Source: Salipaludibacillus agaradhaerens (GTDB lineage: Bacteria > Bacillota > Bacilli > Bacillales > Salisediminibacteriaceae). Taken from it: a DNA stretch of 64,000 nucleotides. Under the pieces are notes generated by a model. That model made no database searches. It was given only the letters and a program-made list of their open reading frames with translations, and had not been told where the DNA came from. Location of the stretch: NCBI RefSeq assembly GCF_002019735.1, contig NZ_KV917378.1, positions 2,196,869 through 2,260,868 on the forward strand, written 5' to 3'. The position numbers and the translations under genes were made by a program. Shown here in pieces: positions 46,837-55,627 of the stretch (positions within the stretch are counted from its first letter, which is position 1; every line of letters begins with the position of its first letter).

Positions 46837-48711
46837 TCACCTCTTTACCTGTTGCGTTTTATGTTGTCCTTGAATCAATGACTCTTCTTCACTCATGTCT
46901 TGAATGTAACGTGTTAATTCTACGGTCATTTCATAACGTAAAAAAGGTGTGATTAAATAAATATGGTTAAAATACGTTTTTGCTTCATCAATGAGCTCTT
47001 TTGCTAAAAGCAGGCCTTCCTTCTCTCCCTCTAATTTACTTTTGCCGCAAGTAGCCATACGCTTTCTCACATCATCAGACAAGATAATGCCAGGTACTTC
47101 ATTATGCAAAAATTCAGCGTTACGGCTACTCACAAGAGGCATGATACCAATATAAATTGGAACGGGTAAATGTTTCGTCGCCTCATAGACGGTCTCTAAC
47201 TGTGCGATACTATAAACTGGCTGACTCATAAAGTAGTCAGCACCGGCTTTAATCTTCCTTTCTAGACGCTTTACTTCCTTGTCAATATAACGAGCATTGG
47301 CATTAAATGCCCCTGCTACCGTAAACACGGTTTTTTCACCGAGGTCTTTCCCTGAAAAAGAAATGCCTTCATTTAATTGTTTAATAAATTTGATTAAGTC
47401 TAGTGACGCCATATCGTAAACAGACGACGCCCCTGGAAAATCCCCCACCTTAGCAGGATCACCTGTAATCGCTAATACATCATGAATCCCCAGTGTATGC
47501 AAACCAAGCAGATGGGATTGCAGTCCAATAAGATTACGGTCTCGGCATGCTAAATGTAAAAGTGGCCTCGCCTTTGTCTGTTGCTTCATTAATACACCTA
47601 ACGATAAATTATCTATTCTGGCAGAAGCTAAAGAATTATCAGCGAGAGTTACGGCGTCAGCACCAGCCTCTTTTAACGCCTTCGTTCCCTTTAAAAATTC
47701 ATCCGTTTTTGACAGGGATTTAGGGGGATCTAACTCTACAATGACTGATTGTCTATTTTGCGAGACATCTGAGAGAGGATGGGCCACATTTGGTGGTGTG
47801 ACACTAACAGCAGCAGCCCTTTTTTCCTTTATTGGTTTACTAGTAACTGGCATTAATCCTTTGCTGAGGACCGTGGCCTTAATCGCCTTCACGTGGTCGG
47901 GTGTCGTACCACAGCACCCACCGATAAGCCTCGCTCCCTCCGCTACCAATTCTTCCGTCATCTTCCCAAAATAATGAGGGTTAGATTGATAGAAAAAACG
48001 ACCATCCCGTACATTTGGTAAACTAGCATTTGGGTAAACAGATAAATATGTTTTTAGCGGTAAAGGCAGCTCTTCCAACGAACGGAGCATGTGATGGGGA
48101 CCCATTCGACAGTTCAATCCCACCACATCAGCCCCCTCTTCTCCAAGTCTATCGAGGGCAGCCTTTAACGATATCCCTCCTTGTAGAACACCAATATCTC
48201 CAAGTGTCACTTGGGCTATAATAGGCACCTTTGTCTGTTGACGTAAATAACGAAGGATAAGACTTAATTCATCAATATTATAGAACGTTTCTAGCAATAT
48301 GCCATCTACACCAGCTGTAAGCAGCACATCAGCTTGTTCTTTAAAGCTCGCTTGGACTTCTTCCGTTTCAAATTCTGTCAAGTGAACATTACTAATACCC
48401 CCGATCGTCCCTAAAACGTATGTGTGGTCACCAGCAGCCTCTCTAGCTATAGAGACAGCTTTAAGATTAATTTCCTCTGCAAGGTGTTCCAGCTGATAAC
48501 GTCTCAATTTCAATCGGTTAGCCGCGTACGTATTCGTTTGAATAATATCTGCTCCAGCTTCAATATATTGCTGATGGACTTTTAACACTTTTTCAGGACG
48601 ATCATAATTTAATAGTTCGAAGCAGCCATGAATGCCTTGCTGATAGAGGAACGTTCCCATCGCGCCATCACCGACCAAAATCTTTTGCTGCAAATCATCT
48701 AATAGTGCCAT
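46837..48711 (-). CDS. yitJ: Bifunctional homocysteine S-methyltransferase / methylenetetrahydrofolate reductase
   Basis: A 624-residue fusion. The N-terminal homocysteine methyltransferase (about 1-300) has VGDGAMGTFLYQQG, GLNCRMGPHHM and the zinc motif GGCCGTTPDHV. A linker follows, then a MetF-type MTHFR barrel (about 330-610: VIVELDPPKSL, DAVTLADNSL, HLACRDRNLIGLQSHLLGLHTLGI, LAITGDP, GADYFMSQPVY). It makes 5-methyl-THF for the adjacent MetH and may itself methylate homocysteine. AGAGGAG precedes the ATG. Third gene of the met operon. Confidence 0.95.
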   Translation of the reverse strand: MALLDDLQQKILVGDGAMGTFLYQQGIHGCFELLNYDRPEKVLKVHQQYIEAGADIIQTNTYAANRLKLRRYQLEHLAEEINLKAVSIAREAAGDHTYVLGTIGGISNVHLTEFETEEVQASFKEQADVLLTAGVDGILLETFYNIDELSLILRYLRQQTKVPIIAQVTLGDIGVLQGGISLKAALDRLGEEGADVVGLNCRMGPHHMLRSLEELPLPLKTYLSVYPNASLPNVRDGRFFYQSNPHYFGKMTEELVAEGARLIGGCCGTTPDHVKAIKATVLSKGLMPVTSKPIKEKRAAAVSVTPPNVAHPLSDVSQNRQSVIVELDPPKSLSKTDEFLKGTKALKEAGADAVTLADNSLASARIDNLSLGVLMKQQTKARPLLHLACRDRNLIGLQSHLLGLHTLGIHDVLAITGDPAKVGDFPGASSVYDMASLDLIKFIKQLNEGISFSGKDLGEKTVFTVAGAFNANARYIDKEVKRLERKIKAGADYFMSQPVYSIAQLETVYEATKHLPVPIYIGIMPLVSSRNAEFLHNEVPGIILSDDVRKRMATCGKSKLEGEKEGLLLAKELIDEAKTYFNHIYLITPFLRYEMTVELTRYIQDMSEEESLIQGQHKTQQVKR

Positions 48712-48753
48712 CTCGACTCCTCTCCCCTGTATAACAGATTGTCAGTCTACTTT

Positions 48754-49938
48754 TTATGATGGTACTTGTTTTTCTCGCGAGATCTTATGGAAAGCCTGCT
48801 CAAAATCCGCTATTAAATCATCTTTATTTTCTAGCCCAACAGATAAACGAAGTAGACCATCTGTAGTACCTCGTTTAGCCCGTTCGTTAGGAGGCATTGC
48901 TTCGTGCGACATTTTAGCCGGATACGATAAAATAGACTCTACAGCCCCAAGACTAACGGCAAAAACGGGTATCGACATAGCTTCAACTACAGCCTTGACA
49001 GCTGACCGGTCAGAAAACTCAAATGACAGCACTGCCCCTGCCCCTTCTGCTTGAGAGTTGTTTAACTCATAACCAGGGTGGTTCTCAAGCCCTGGATAAT
49101 AGACGTGTTTAACAGTCGGATGATCGTTTAACCAAACAGCTATGTCATGTGCAGTAGCAGATGATAACGTCATACGAGCGTGCATTGTTTTAAGACCTCT
49201 CATAATGAGCCAACAATCATTCGGTCCGAGAATCGCCCCAAAGCTGTTTTGTAAAAATTTTAGCTGATTGGCTAAATCACGATCTTTCACAACTGCTAGC
49301 CCCGCCACCACATCACTATGGCCACCGATAAACTTCGTGGCGCTGTGTACGACCACATCTACTCCTAAATCTAGTGGGCGCTGTAATACTGGCGTCATAA
49401 ACGTATTGTCTAGTACGGTGAGACAATCGTGATTTTTAGCCAATGTGACAATCTCTCGGATTGGCGTGATTTTCATCGTGGGATTAGAGGGTGTTTCCAT
49501 ATAAATCATGGCCGTGTTTGGACGTATTGCTTTTTTGACTTCTTCAACATTGGTCATATCCACAAACGTATACTCAATACCGTGGCGTGGAAGTATTTCT
49601 GTTGTGAACCGATATGTCCCTCCATAGACATCTTCTGTAATAACAAGATGGTCACCAGCAGAGAGCATCATAAAAGTGGACGAAATCGCTGCCATCCCTG
49701 AAGCAAATGCAAATGCTCGCGTCCCATTTTCAAGTTCTGCAAAAGTTTCTTCCAATGCTTGCCTTGTGGGGTTTCCTGACCGTGCGTAATCAAACGTTCC
49801 GAAGTGATCCACACTTTTCTGATGAAAGGTTGATGCTGGCTGTATCGGTATACTCACGGCTCCAGTTGAGGCATCCGTTTTATGAGAATGATGTAAAAGA
49901 CGTGTTTGAATACTCAATGGTTGTCGTGCTTCAGGCAT
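48754..49938 (-). CDS. metC: Cystathionine beta-lyase
   Basis: A 394-residue PLP enzyme of the Cys/Met metabolism family. It shows DYARSGNPTRQALEE, FASGMAAISSTFMML, the VYGGTYRFT tyrosine, DNTFMTP and the PLP lysine in VVHSATKFIGGHSDVVAG (about residue 205). The C-terminus has LRLSVGLENKDDLIADFEQAF. It converts cystathionine to homocysteine. Assignment as MetC rests on its position after metI in an S-box operon, as in B. subtilis metIC. It overlaps metI by 8 bp. Confidence 0.9.
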   Translation of the reverse strand: MPEARQPLSIQTRLLHHSHKTDASTGAVSIPIQPASTFHQKSVDHFGTFDYARSGNPTRQALEETFAELENGTRAFAFASGMAAISSTFMMLSAGDHLVITEDVYGGTYRFTTEILPRHGIEYTFVDMTNVEEVKKAIRPNTAMIYMETPSNPTMKITPIREIVTLAKNHDCLTVLDNTFMTPVLQRPLDLGVDVVVHSATKFIGGHSDVVAGLAVVKDRDLANQLKFLQNSFGAILGPNDCWLIMRGLKTMHARMTLSSATAHDIAVWLNDHPTVKHVYYPGLENHPGYELNNSQAEGAGAVLSFEFSDRSAVKAVVEAMSIPVFAVSLGAVESILSYPAKMSHEAMPPNERAKRGTTDGLLRLSVGLENKDDLIADFEQAFHKISREKQVPS

Positions 49939-51064
49939 GTCTTTCCTCCTCCTTCTTTACCGCCGCAGCAAGCGCTTGATCAATATCTTCACGTAAATCA
50001 TCTGCAGACTCAATGCCAACGGAAAAACGTAACAGTCTGTTACATACGCCTAACTCATTTCTCACTTCCTCTGGGACATCCGCATGGGTTTGCGTCGCTG
50101 GATACGTCATTAAACTTTCTACTCCTCCAAGGCTTTCAGCAAACGTTATTAGTTTTAAACTCTGTAGAAAAGGGTTGACCCACTTCTCATTTTTCACTCG
50201 AAAAGAAAGCATGCCCCCTCTTCCCGGATAATTCACATTAAGTACAGCAGGATGTGCCTGTAAAAAATCAGCTAGTTTTTTTCCATTCACTTCATGCTTT
50301 TCCATCCGTAAGGCAAGGGTTTTCATTCCCCTAATTACAAGCCAAGAATCGAGAGGTGATAAGATAGGGCCCATGCTGTTAAAAATATAATATAACCGTT
50401 CTGACAAGGCTTCACCTTTAGAGACGATAAGCCCTGCGATCACATCATTATGTCCTGATAAATACTTAGAGGCACTATGAATGACAATATCTGCCCCTTC
50501 TAGTATGGGCTTCTGCAAAAACGGTGTGTAAAACGTGTTGTCTACAATTAATAACAAATCGTGCTCTTTCGCTATTTGATTGAAAGCAGCCAAATCAGCT
50601 TCGTACATTAATGGATTAGTGGGAGTTTCAATAAAAAGAGCCTTTGTTGTGGGTTTTATATGTTGTTTAAAAAATTCAATATCTGTTACATCCCCATATT
50701 GAAACGTAATTCCCCAGCGCCGCCAACACGCTTCAAATAGACGATAGGTTCCGCCATATAAATCACTCGCTGCTAAGATATCATCACCACTATTAAATAG
50801 TGATAGGACAACTTGGATGGCAGCCATCCCAGAAGAACAGGCAAACCCCTGATCACCACTTTCTAATGAGGCGATCGCCTCTTCCAGCACTTCCCGCGTC
50901 GGATTTCCTGATCTCGAATAATCATAACCAGTCGATTGCCCAATCCCTTCATGTCTGTATGCCGTGGAACAATAAATAGGAAGACTAACCGTTCCAGTTG
51001 ATGATTCACTGCGGTTTCCAATTTGCACAATCTTTGTTTCTAACTCGTTCGTGTCTTTACTCAT
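49931..51064 (-). CDS. metI: Cystathionine gamma-synthase / O-acetylhomoserine thiolyase
   Basis: A 377-residue PLP enzyme of the same family as the next gene: YDYSRSGNPTREVLEEAIA, CSSGMAAIQVVLSL, DLYGGTYRLFE, DNTFYTPFLQ and the PLP lysine in VIHSASKYLSGHNDVIAG. It joins an activated homoserine to cysteine (or sulfide) to start methionine synthesis. It is the first gene of metI-metC-yitJ-metH; AAGGAGGGG precedes the ATG. It is controlled by the SAM-I riboswitch upstream. Confidence 0.92.
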   Translation of the reverse strand: MSKDTNELETKIVQIGNRSESSTGTVSLPIYCSTAYRHEGIGQSTGYDYSRSGNPTREVLEEAIASLESGDQGFACSSGMAAIQVVLSLFNSGDDILAASDLYGGTYRLFEACWRRWGITFQYGDVTDIEFFKQHIKPTTKALFIETPTNPLMYEADLAAFNQIAKEHDLLLIVDNTFYTPFLQKPILEGADIVIHSASKYLSGHNDVIAGLIVSKGEALSERLYYIFNSMGPILSPLDSWLVIRGMKTLALRMEKHEVNGKKLADFLQAHPAVLNVNYPGRGGMLSFRVKNEKWVNPFLQSLKLITFAESLGGVESLMTYPATQTHADVPEEVRNELGVCNRLLRFSVGIESADDLREDIDQALAAAVKKEEERHA

Positions 51065-51160
51065 TTAACGTCAACCCCTCCTTTAGTAGCATGCGATCCA
51101 ACTTATCGATACCTTTGTTCCTATCCACATGTGTGGACGTTTAGAAAAGACCTCACTACG

Positions 51161-51194
51161 ACAAAAAACCTTCTTCAAAAATAAGAAGAAGGTT
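51161..51194 (-). terminator. SAM-I riboswitch terminator
   Basis: Stem AACCTTCTTC / GAAGAAGGTT with an 8-nt loop. The minus-strand transcript continues into TTTTTTGT. Confidence 0.9.
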
Positions 51195-51216
51195 GCTTAA
51201 TACCATGCACTTTAGT

Positions 51217-51329
51217 CCTCTCCTTATCTTTGCAAGTTGTCTTCTTGCAGGAATTAGCACCTGACCGCATAAAGCCGGCTGGTTGCTGAGGTTTCTTAGG
51301 GCCTTTCCCTCCACCTCTCGTGATAAGAA
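51217..51329 (-). promoter_or_regulatory. SAM-I (S-box) riboswitch of the met operon
   Basis: Minus-strand blocks TCTTATCACGAGAGGTGGAG, GGCCCTAAGAAACCTCAGCA, GCAACC, GGTGCTAATTCCTGC and AACTTGCAAAGATAAG are the S-box signature in order. P1 is closed by CTTATC / GATAAG. SAM binding should favour the terminator at 51161-51194. Confidence 0.96.
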
Positions 51330-51330
51330 C

Positions 51331-51711
51331 GTTCTATTATATTCATTTATTTCCCAATCTAAATCTAATTGTTCCCAATTGTATCGAAATTTCTGAAAAT
51401 ATGCAACTCTTTTTCAAAAAATAATGCATCAATGATTTCCCACACAATTCGACTCTTTCTTCCATCCCTTTTTAATTGCTTCCTATTCGAAACACGTACA
51501 CGCCTTTTTTTCATAACCGTCTTTCATTAATTAAGAGACGGCTCAATAAAGAATTTTCAGCTGCATGATGCCATGAAGCCTTTCGCCTCATTGCCTCTTA
51601 ACACGTTGCTGATCCTCCGAGGGGCCCATCTTTCACCACAGCCTTTTCTTAAATACAATCATGTGATAGATGATTTATTATGGTTCGCCTGTTCGTGTTA
51701 AATATTCACTC
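51331..51711. other. Upstream region of the met operon
   Basis: A TATAAT box on the minus strand (51341-51336) lies just before the S-box; no good -35 is seen. The remaining sequence has no gene or repeat that I can identify. Confidence 0.45.
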
Positions 51712-51749
51712 AAAAAAACTAGGAGATTGCTTTGACAACCTCCTAGTTT
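51712..51749 (-). terminator. Terminator of the GyrI-like gene
   Basis: Minus-strand stem AAACTAGGAG / CTCCTAGTTT followed by T residues. Confidence 0.88.
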
Positions 51750-51764
51750 TACGAATGATAGGTC

Positions 51765-52244
51765 TTACCTGGCAACTGGGATATGAATCTCAAAGATCGG
51801 TTCATCAACTAATATTTTTTCGGCGTTATGAAGCTCAATCTTCAGGGGAATGTCATCAAAAGCGTCTATGTCTTCAGGCTTCAATGGCGTCAGACCTCTT
51901 TCTATTAACTCTTCTTTAATTTCCTTATACGTCTCACTAATATCTTTATCTTTTCGATGTTTATAAATAAGGTAATCACCTTCAGGAATAATCCGATATG
52001 TCATGCCACGGGGCACATCTGTGCCATTATCTACTTCCCAGCCACCGATGTACGTAAAACCATCTCTCCTGTCATGGGTAGACACTCCGATAAATTCATG
52101 GGGATTTACTTTTCCTTTGATGTCTTCTATTCGTTGTTTAGCTTCATTGATAACTGGGTGTATCTTTCCTTCAGCTGCTTCCTCAAATGTCCCTGCCCAC
52201 TCTAACCCGATAATCAATCTCTCACGCATACCTCTTATTTTCAT
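51765..52244 (-). CDS. GyrI-like small-molecule-binding protein
   Basis: A 159-residue, stand-alone AraC-effector/GyrI-like domain. The N-terminal strand motif ERLIIGLEWAGTFEEAAEGKIHPVINEAKQRI, the central FIGVSTHDRRDGFTYIGGWEVD and the MTYRIIPEGDYLIYKHRKDKDISETYKEI segment give the repeated SHS2 pattern. The C-terminal EPIFEIHIPV strand is typical. Such domains bind hydrophobic or cationic drugs, either as part of regulators or alone as sequestering or hydrolysing proteins. ATG 52244 follows GGAGGG; an in-frame TTG six bases earlier is unlikely. Monocistronic. Confidence 0.72.
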   Translation of the reverse strand: MKIRGMRERLIIGLEWAGTFEEAAEGKIHPVINEAKQRIEDIKGKVNPHEFIGVSTHDRRDGFTYIGGWEVDNGTDVPRGMTYRIIPEGDYLIYKHRKDKDISETYKEIKEELIERGLTPLKPEDIDAFDDIPLKIELHNAEKILVDEPIFEIHIPVAR

Positions 52245-52500
52245 TTTCAATCCCTCCTACCAGTTTATAATAATTGTCGTTTATTCTTAATGTCTTATTC
52301 TTTGTTGTGATACCGCCCCTGTATAATGGGGGCTTGTCAGACTCTCTTTCCCGCTAGTTTTCTCTTCTACACTTTGTATTTTATCTTGTTTTCTCTCATA
52401 ACACACGTACTTATTCTTAAATATGATGATTACTGCCTATGTATCAATCCCATTACTCAAGTATGATCTCAACAATATAGGGACTAAATTCTCTCTTTAA
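52245..52500. other. Intergenic region between the GyrI-like gene and thiW leader
   Basis: A short hairpin GCCCC-tgtataat-GGGGGC lies near 52314-52333. No gene or repeat copy is seen. Confidence 0.45.
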
Positions 52501-52528
52501 TTGACTTTTAAGAGACGTTTGATACAAT
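52501..52528 (+). promoter_or_regulatory. Promoter of thiW
   Basis: TTGACT (52501-52506), a 16-bp spacer and TACAAT (52523-52528), about 15 bp before the TPP riboswitch. Confidence 0.7.
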
Positions 52529-52546
52529 CTAAGAAACTAGATGAAC

Positions 52547-52640
52547 TACTAGGGGTGTCCATAAATTTTGGACTGAGAGAAAGGTAAAAACCTTTTAACC
52601 CTCATGAACCTGATCTGGCTCATACCAGCGTAGGAAAGTA
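52547..52640 (+). promoter_or_regulatory. TPP (THI-box) riboswitch
   Basis: AGGGGTGTCC, GGACTGAGAGAAAGG, AACCCTCATGAACCTGATCT and GGCTCATACCAGCGTAGGAA are the conserved THI-element blocks in order. Thiamine pyrophosphate should promote the terminator at 52680-52718. Confidence 0.96.
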
Positions 52641-52679
52641 GTCACGTAACAGTAAACACGCATGTTTATGTGACCAGAG

Positions 52680-52718
52680 CCAGGTTCTTTCATCGTCATG
52701 AGAGGACTTGGTTTTTTT
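52680..52718 (+). terminator. TPP riboswitch terminator
   Basis: Stem CCAGGTTCTTT / AGAGGACTTGG followed by seven T. Confidence 0.9.
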
Positions 52719-52758
52719 AGTCCTTTCATCAATTTAATTTTAGGGAGAGGCTCAACAC

Positions 52759-53253
52759 ATGACACGAACTTACAAATTAACATTAATGGCTATGTTGATC
52801 GCCATCGGACTAGTGGGAGCTATGTTTATATGGTTTCCTGCTGGTGTAGCGCGAGCATTTCCTGTCCAGCACGCTGTGAACGTCATCGCCGCTGTCCTTT
52901 TAGGACCTGGACCAGCCGTCTTGATTGCATTTGCTATTGGGCTATTACGAAACCTCTTAGGGATAGGGACATTGCTTGCTTTTCCGGGAGGAATGGTAGG
53001 GGCCTTATTAGCTGGCATCGCCTACCGGACTTTTAAGCATAAAGGTGCTGCTGCTCTAGGAGAAGTAATCGGAACAGCTTTCATTGGCTCACTTTTAGCT
53101 GTCCCTATCGCCCATATATTCTTAGGTCAAGCTGCCGGTGTATTCTTTTTCGTCCCTGGCTTCTTTGTATCCAGTATTTCTGGCGCTTTATTAGCATGGA
53201 TTATCCTCTCACGTGTCCCCTCTCACAAATTACCTCACTCCTTTAAAAAATAA
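52759..53253 (+). CDS. thiW: ThiW, S-component of a thiazole/thiamine-precursor ECF transporter
   Basis: A 164-residue membrane protein with about five to six helices. It carries the S-component features PAGVARAFPVQHAVNVIAAVLLGPGPAVLIAF (about residues 28-58, key run FPVQHAVNVIAAVLLGPGPA) and FPGGMVGALLAGIAYR. ThiW proteins bind a thiamine precursor, probably hydroxyethylthiazole, and use the shared EcfAA'T module encoded elsewhere. The TPP riboswitch upstream supports the assignment. GGGAGAGG lies upstream of the ATG. Confidence 0.93.
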   Translation: MTRTYKLTLMAMLIAIGLVGAMFIWFPAGVARAFPVQHAVNVIAAVLLGPGPAVLIAFAIGLLRNLLGIGTLLAFPGGMVGALLAGIAYRTFKHKGAAALGEVIGTAFIGSLLAVPIAHIFLGQAAGVFFFVPGFFVSSISGALLAWIILSRVPSHKLPHSFKK

Positions 53254-53268
53254 CCTTATATTACTCTC

Positions 53269-53412
53269 ATAAAGCTAAGCTTCAATCAGTGGGATTTTCC
53301 CTTCATCCCCCACTGATTGTTAGTTTAACTTTATGGACCTTTAGGGGCAGTTTATCCCCACCTTTTCTTAAGTTTTCAGGTGGGGGGTTTACTGCCCCTT
53401 TAGAGTGGGATA
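53269..53412 (+). repeat. Interspersed hairpin repeat, copy K (subfamily 2)
   Basis: Starts AAAGCTAAGCTTCAATCAGTGG. The first hairpin is CAATCAGTGGG / CCCACTGATTG. The second is a long stem, AGGGGCAGT (53343-53351) / ACTGCCCCT (53391-53399) outside and CCCCACCT (53356-53363) / AGGTGGGG (53378-53385) inside. The right end is TTTAGAGTGGGATAG. The layout equals copy E but with different paired bases. It may also end thiW transcription. Confidence 0.85.
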
Positions 53413-53515
53413 GAAAGTCCTGTAGGCAACAGGGCTTTTTATATGTATTTTCTTGCCAAGTACCGACAAATAAAAGGTGTCCCCATTACACATGAAAGAC
53501 AATTACAAAAAAACA

Positions 53516-53544
53516 TTGACAATGATAATCATTCTCAATAAAAT
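53516..53544 (+). promoter_or_regulatory. Fur-controlled promoter of the propeller protein-flavodoxin operon
   Basis: TTGACA (53516-53521), 17 bp and TAAAAT (53539-53544). A Fur box spans 53517-53537 (TGACAATGA-TAA-TCATTCTCA), 19 of 21 positions matching the consensus. Same layout as the hmoA promoter. Confidence 0.9.
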
Positions 53545-53572
53545 CAATACTAGGCTAGTTATTTGAGATGAG

Positions 53573-54487
53573 GTGACCTTATTGCGTTTGTCTGACTGTT
53601 TTGAAGGGGCTACGGCGGTTGTTAGCGGGACAAACAGCGACTATTTCCTTGCTGTTTCCGATGGCATTTTACACATTACGAAAGAAGGCATTCATGAGAA
53701 AGCATGTGATGTAAAAGAGCGCATTTTAGATTTAACATCACGTGATCATATTATTGCCGGCTCTGGTGATGCTGGGAGATTTATTATTAGTTTAGACGCA
53801 GGACGTACATGGTCACATAAAAAACTTCCTACCTCGGCTTCTGCTTGGAGTATATGTATAAACTCAGCACACATGATCGTCACACACAGCAATTATCAAC
53901 TTTATCTATCATTCGACTACGGTGACACATGGCAGACATATCAACCCTTCCAGCTCCTCGGCCAAGATCAACCAGCGATCCGCTCCATTTGCATTGATGG
54001 ATCAACGCTTTACCTGGGCACAAAAATCCATTCCCGTTACGGGGGCGTATGGTCTGTTAATTTAACGAATCATCACGTAAAGCGACTCAAACATGATAGA
54101 CGTATGATTGCCTCACTACTAAAGCGTGATAACACGCTCATATGTGCTGCTGGTACTTGCCGAAAAAATTTAGGAAGCGTTGATTTTGCCCAACTAGCAT
54201 CACAAAACACCTCTAGCATAACTTGGAAAACGTGCCACGCTACAGTAAAAGAAGCATGTTATTTAGACCTTTCTGAACACAACGGGTACCTTTACACGAC
54301 TACTTCCCACGATAAACAAGGCTTAAGCCACGTGGCGAGAGTCTATCTTTCTGAGCAGAAAATAGTACCATGTACACGGATTCACGGCCACGGTTGGCGT
54401 GTTACAAATCACGAGGATCGCTTTCTCGTAGCAGGGCTTTATGAATCATTATTTTCAACGTCTTACATGCCCCAGCATGTTCATTAA
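53573..54487 (+). CDS. Asp-box (BNR-like) protein, possibly YkuO-like, in a Fur-controlled operon
   Basis: A protein of about 301-304 residues without signal peptide or membrane segment. It contains two perfect Asp-boxes, SLDAGRTW (about residues 73-80) and SFDYGDTW (about 113-120), separated by about 40 residues, plus repeated strand patterns (TLYLGTKIHSRYGGVWSV, LIAAGT-like turns). This indicates a cytoplasmic beta-propeller. It has nine cysteines and several histidines, unusual for a cytosolic Bacillus protein. In B. subtilis an uncharacterised ykuO lies between two flavodoxin genes in a Fur-regulated operon, and this may be its counterpart. The start may be TTG 53582, which sits well after GAGGTGA, rather than GTG 53573. 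Function unknown. Confidence 0.75.
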   Translation: MTLLRLSDCFEGATAVVSGTNSDYFLAVSDGILHITKEGIHEKACDVKERILDLTSRDHIIAGSGDAGRFIISLDAGRTWSHKKLPTSASAWSICINSAHMIVTHSNYQLYLSFDYGDTWQTYQPFQLLGQDQPAIRSICIDGSTLYLGTKIHSRYGGVWSVNLTNHHVKRLKHDRRMIASLLKRDNTLICAAGTCRKNLGSVDFAQLASQNTSSITWKTCHATVKEACYLDLSEHNGYLYTTTSHDKQGLSHVARVYLSEQKIVPCTRIHGHGWRVTNHEDRFLVAGLYESLFSTSYMPQHVH

Positions 54488-54510
54488 ATTTCTAAAGGAG
54501 TTGTTTACTA

Positions 54511-54957
54511 ATGTCCAAAGTATTACTCGTATTTGCAAGCATGACAGGGAACACGGAAGAAATGGCTGATATTATTGAGAAGGGCTTAAAAAATGCCGGT
54601 CTTGAGGTAGACAAACAAGATGTCATGGATACAGAAGCAAGCGAAATGGACGATTATTCTTATATCATACTAGGTGCTTTCACTTGGGGAGACGGTGAAT
54701 TACCTGATGACTTCTTAGATTTCCATGAAGAAATGGAAGAGATGGACCTATCGGGAAAATCATTCGCTATTTTCGGATCTGGTGACACGGCTTATGAAGT
54801 TTACTGTGGCGCCGTCAATATATTAGAAGATACGGTTAAAGAATGCGGCGGTCAAATCGTAACGGACAGCTTAAAGGTTGAGCTATTCCCTGATGATGAA
54901 GATATTTGTCTTGATTTTGCAAATAAATTCGCTCAAGCAATTGAACAAAAAATTTAA
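54511..54957 (+). CDS. Short-chain flavodoxin
   Basis: A 148-residue flavodoxin: FMN phosphate loop FASMTGNTEEMAD (about residues 8-20), the 50s loop LGAFTWGDGELPDD with the stacking Trp, and the 90s loop FGSGDTAYEVYCGA with the second aromatic. It is very acidic, as flavodoxins are, and transfers single electrons in the cytoplasm. Co-transcription from a Fur-boxed promoter means it replaces ferredoxin when iron is short, like YkuN/YkuP of B. subtilis. AAAGGAG precedes the ATG; the gap to the preceding gene is 23 bp. Confidence 0.95.
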   Translation: MSKVLLVFASMTGNTEEMADIIEKGLKNAGLEVDKQDVMDTEASEMDDYSYIILGAFTWGDGELPDDFLDFHEEMEEMDLSGKSFAIFGSGDTAYEVYCGAVNILEDTVKECGGQIVTDSLKVELFPDDEDICLDFANKFAQAIEQKI

Positions 54958-54985
54958 GCTACTGCCTCAAACATAACGATAATGC

Positions 54986-55046
54986 GAGGATGTCTCTTTA
55001 AAGCTACATTTCTACTACTCGAAGGAGACATCCTCATGTTAATTTT
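54986..55046 (+). terminator. Terminator of the flavodoxin operon
   Basis: Stem GAGGATGTCTC (54986-54996) / GAGACATCCTC (55025-55035) with a 28-nt loop, then ATGTTAATTTTT. Confidence 0.7.
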
Positions 55047-55120
55047 TAATCAGTTAGTTATCCAAATTGGCATTCTCGCTTAAAGGCATACCAGAAACCC
55101 GAGGCGTCTTTAAGATGTCG

Positions 55121-55627
55121 CTAAATTTCTCGACAATATCGGTGAGACACAATGTTCTCCTCCACTGCCGACTGATATGTTTTTTGATCGTGCTGTTGGC
55201 GAAAGCCTTTCGCTTCATAAAAAGGAATCCCTTTATCGTTATTCTTCATAACAGAAACCCATTGCCATTTCGCACCTTGCTGTTTATGCCAATCTGTTAA
55301 TCTTTCTAAAAGTTTCGTTCCGATTCCCTCATGTCGCCGGCTTGGATCGATATAAAGCACAAATACTTCTCCCGTCTCAGCACTTGTCATCCCACCACCA
55401 ATTGCACCTACGACCGCTTCCCCTTCACATGCAATGATCCATCCTCCCCACTCATCACTCGTTTCATTAATTTCGTTAAGAACTCTCTTCTCATTATAAA
55501 ATGTTTGAATCGTTCTTTCGATATAGTTATGATCACATAATTCCCTGTATGTGGTTCGATAAGCTTCCGAACAGACAGTAACTATTCCAGACACATGCTT
55601 CGGCTCTGCCAGTTGTATCGTCAACAT
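55121..55627 (-). CDS. GNAT-family N-acetyltransferase
   Basis: A 168-residue GNAT protein. Motif A is VFVLYIDPSRRHEGIGTKLLERL (about residues 88-110, with the RRHEGIG pyrophosphate loop). VSVMKNNDKGIPFYEAKGFRQ is motif B with the usual FYxxxGF. The N-terminal IQLAEPKHVSGIVTVCSEAYRTTY is also typical. Substrate unknown. It has a short spacer to the flavodoxin terminator and stands alone. Not closely similar to the RimJ-type enzyme at 8444. Confidence 0.88.
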   Translation of the reverse strand: MLTIQLAEPKHVSGIVTVCSEAYRTTYRELCDHNYIERTIQTFYNEKRVLNEINETSDEWGGWIIACEGEAVVGAIGGGMTSAETGEVFVLYIDPSRRHEGIGTKLLERLTDWHKQQGAKWQWVSVMKNNDKGIPFYEAKGFRQQHDQKTYQSAVEENIVSHRYCREI

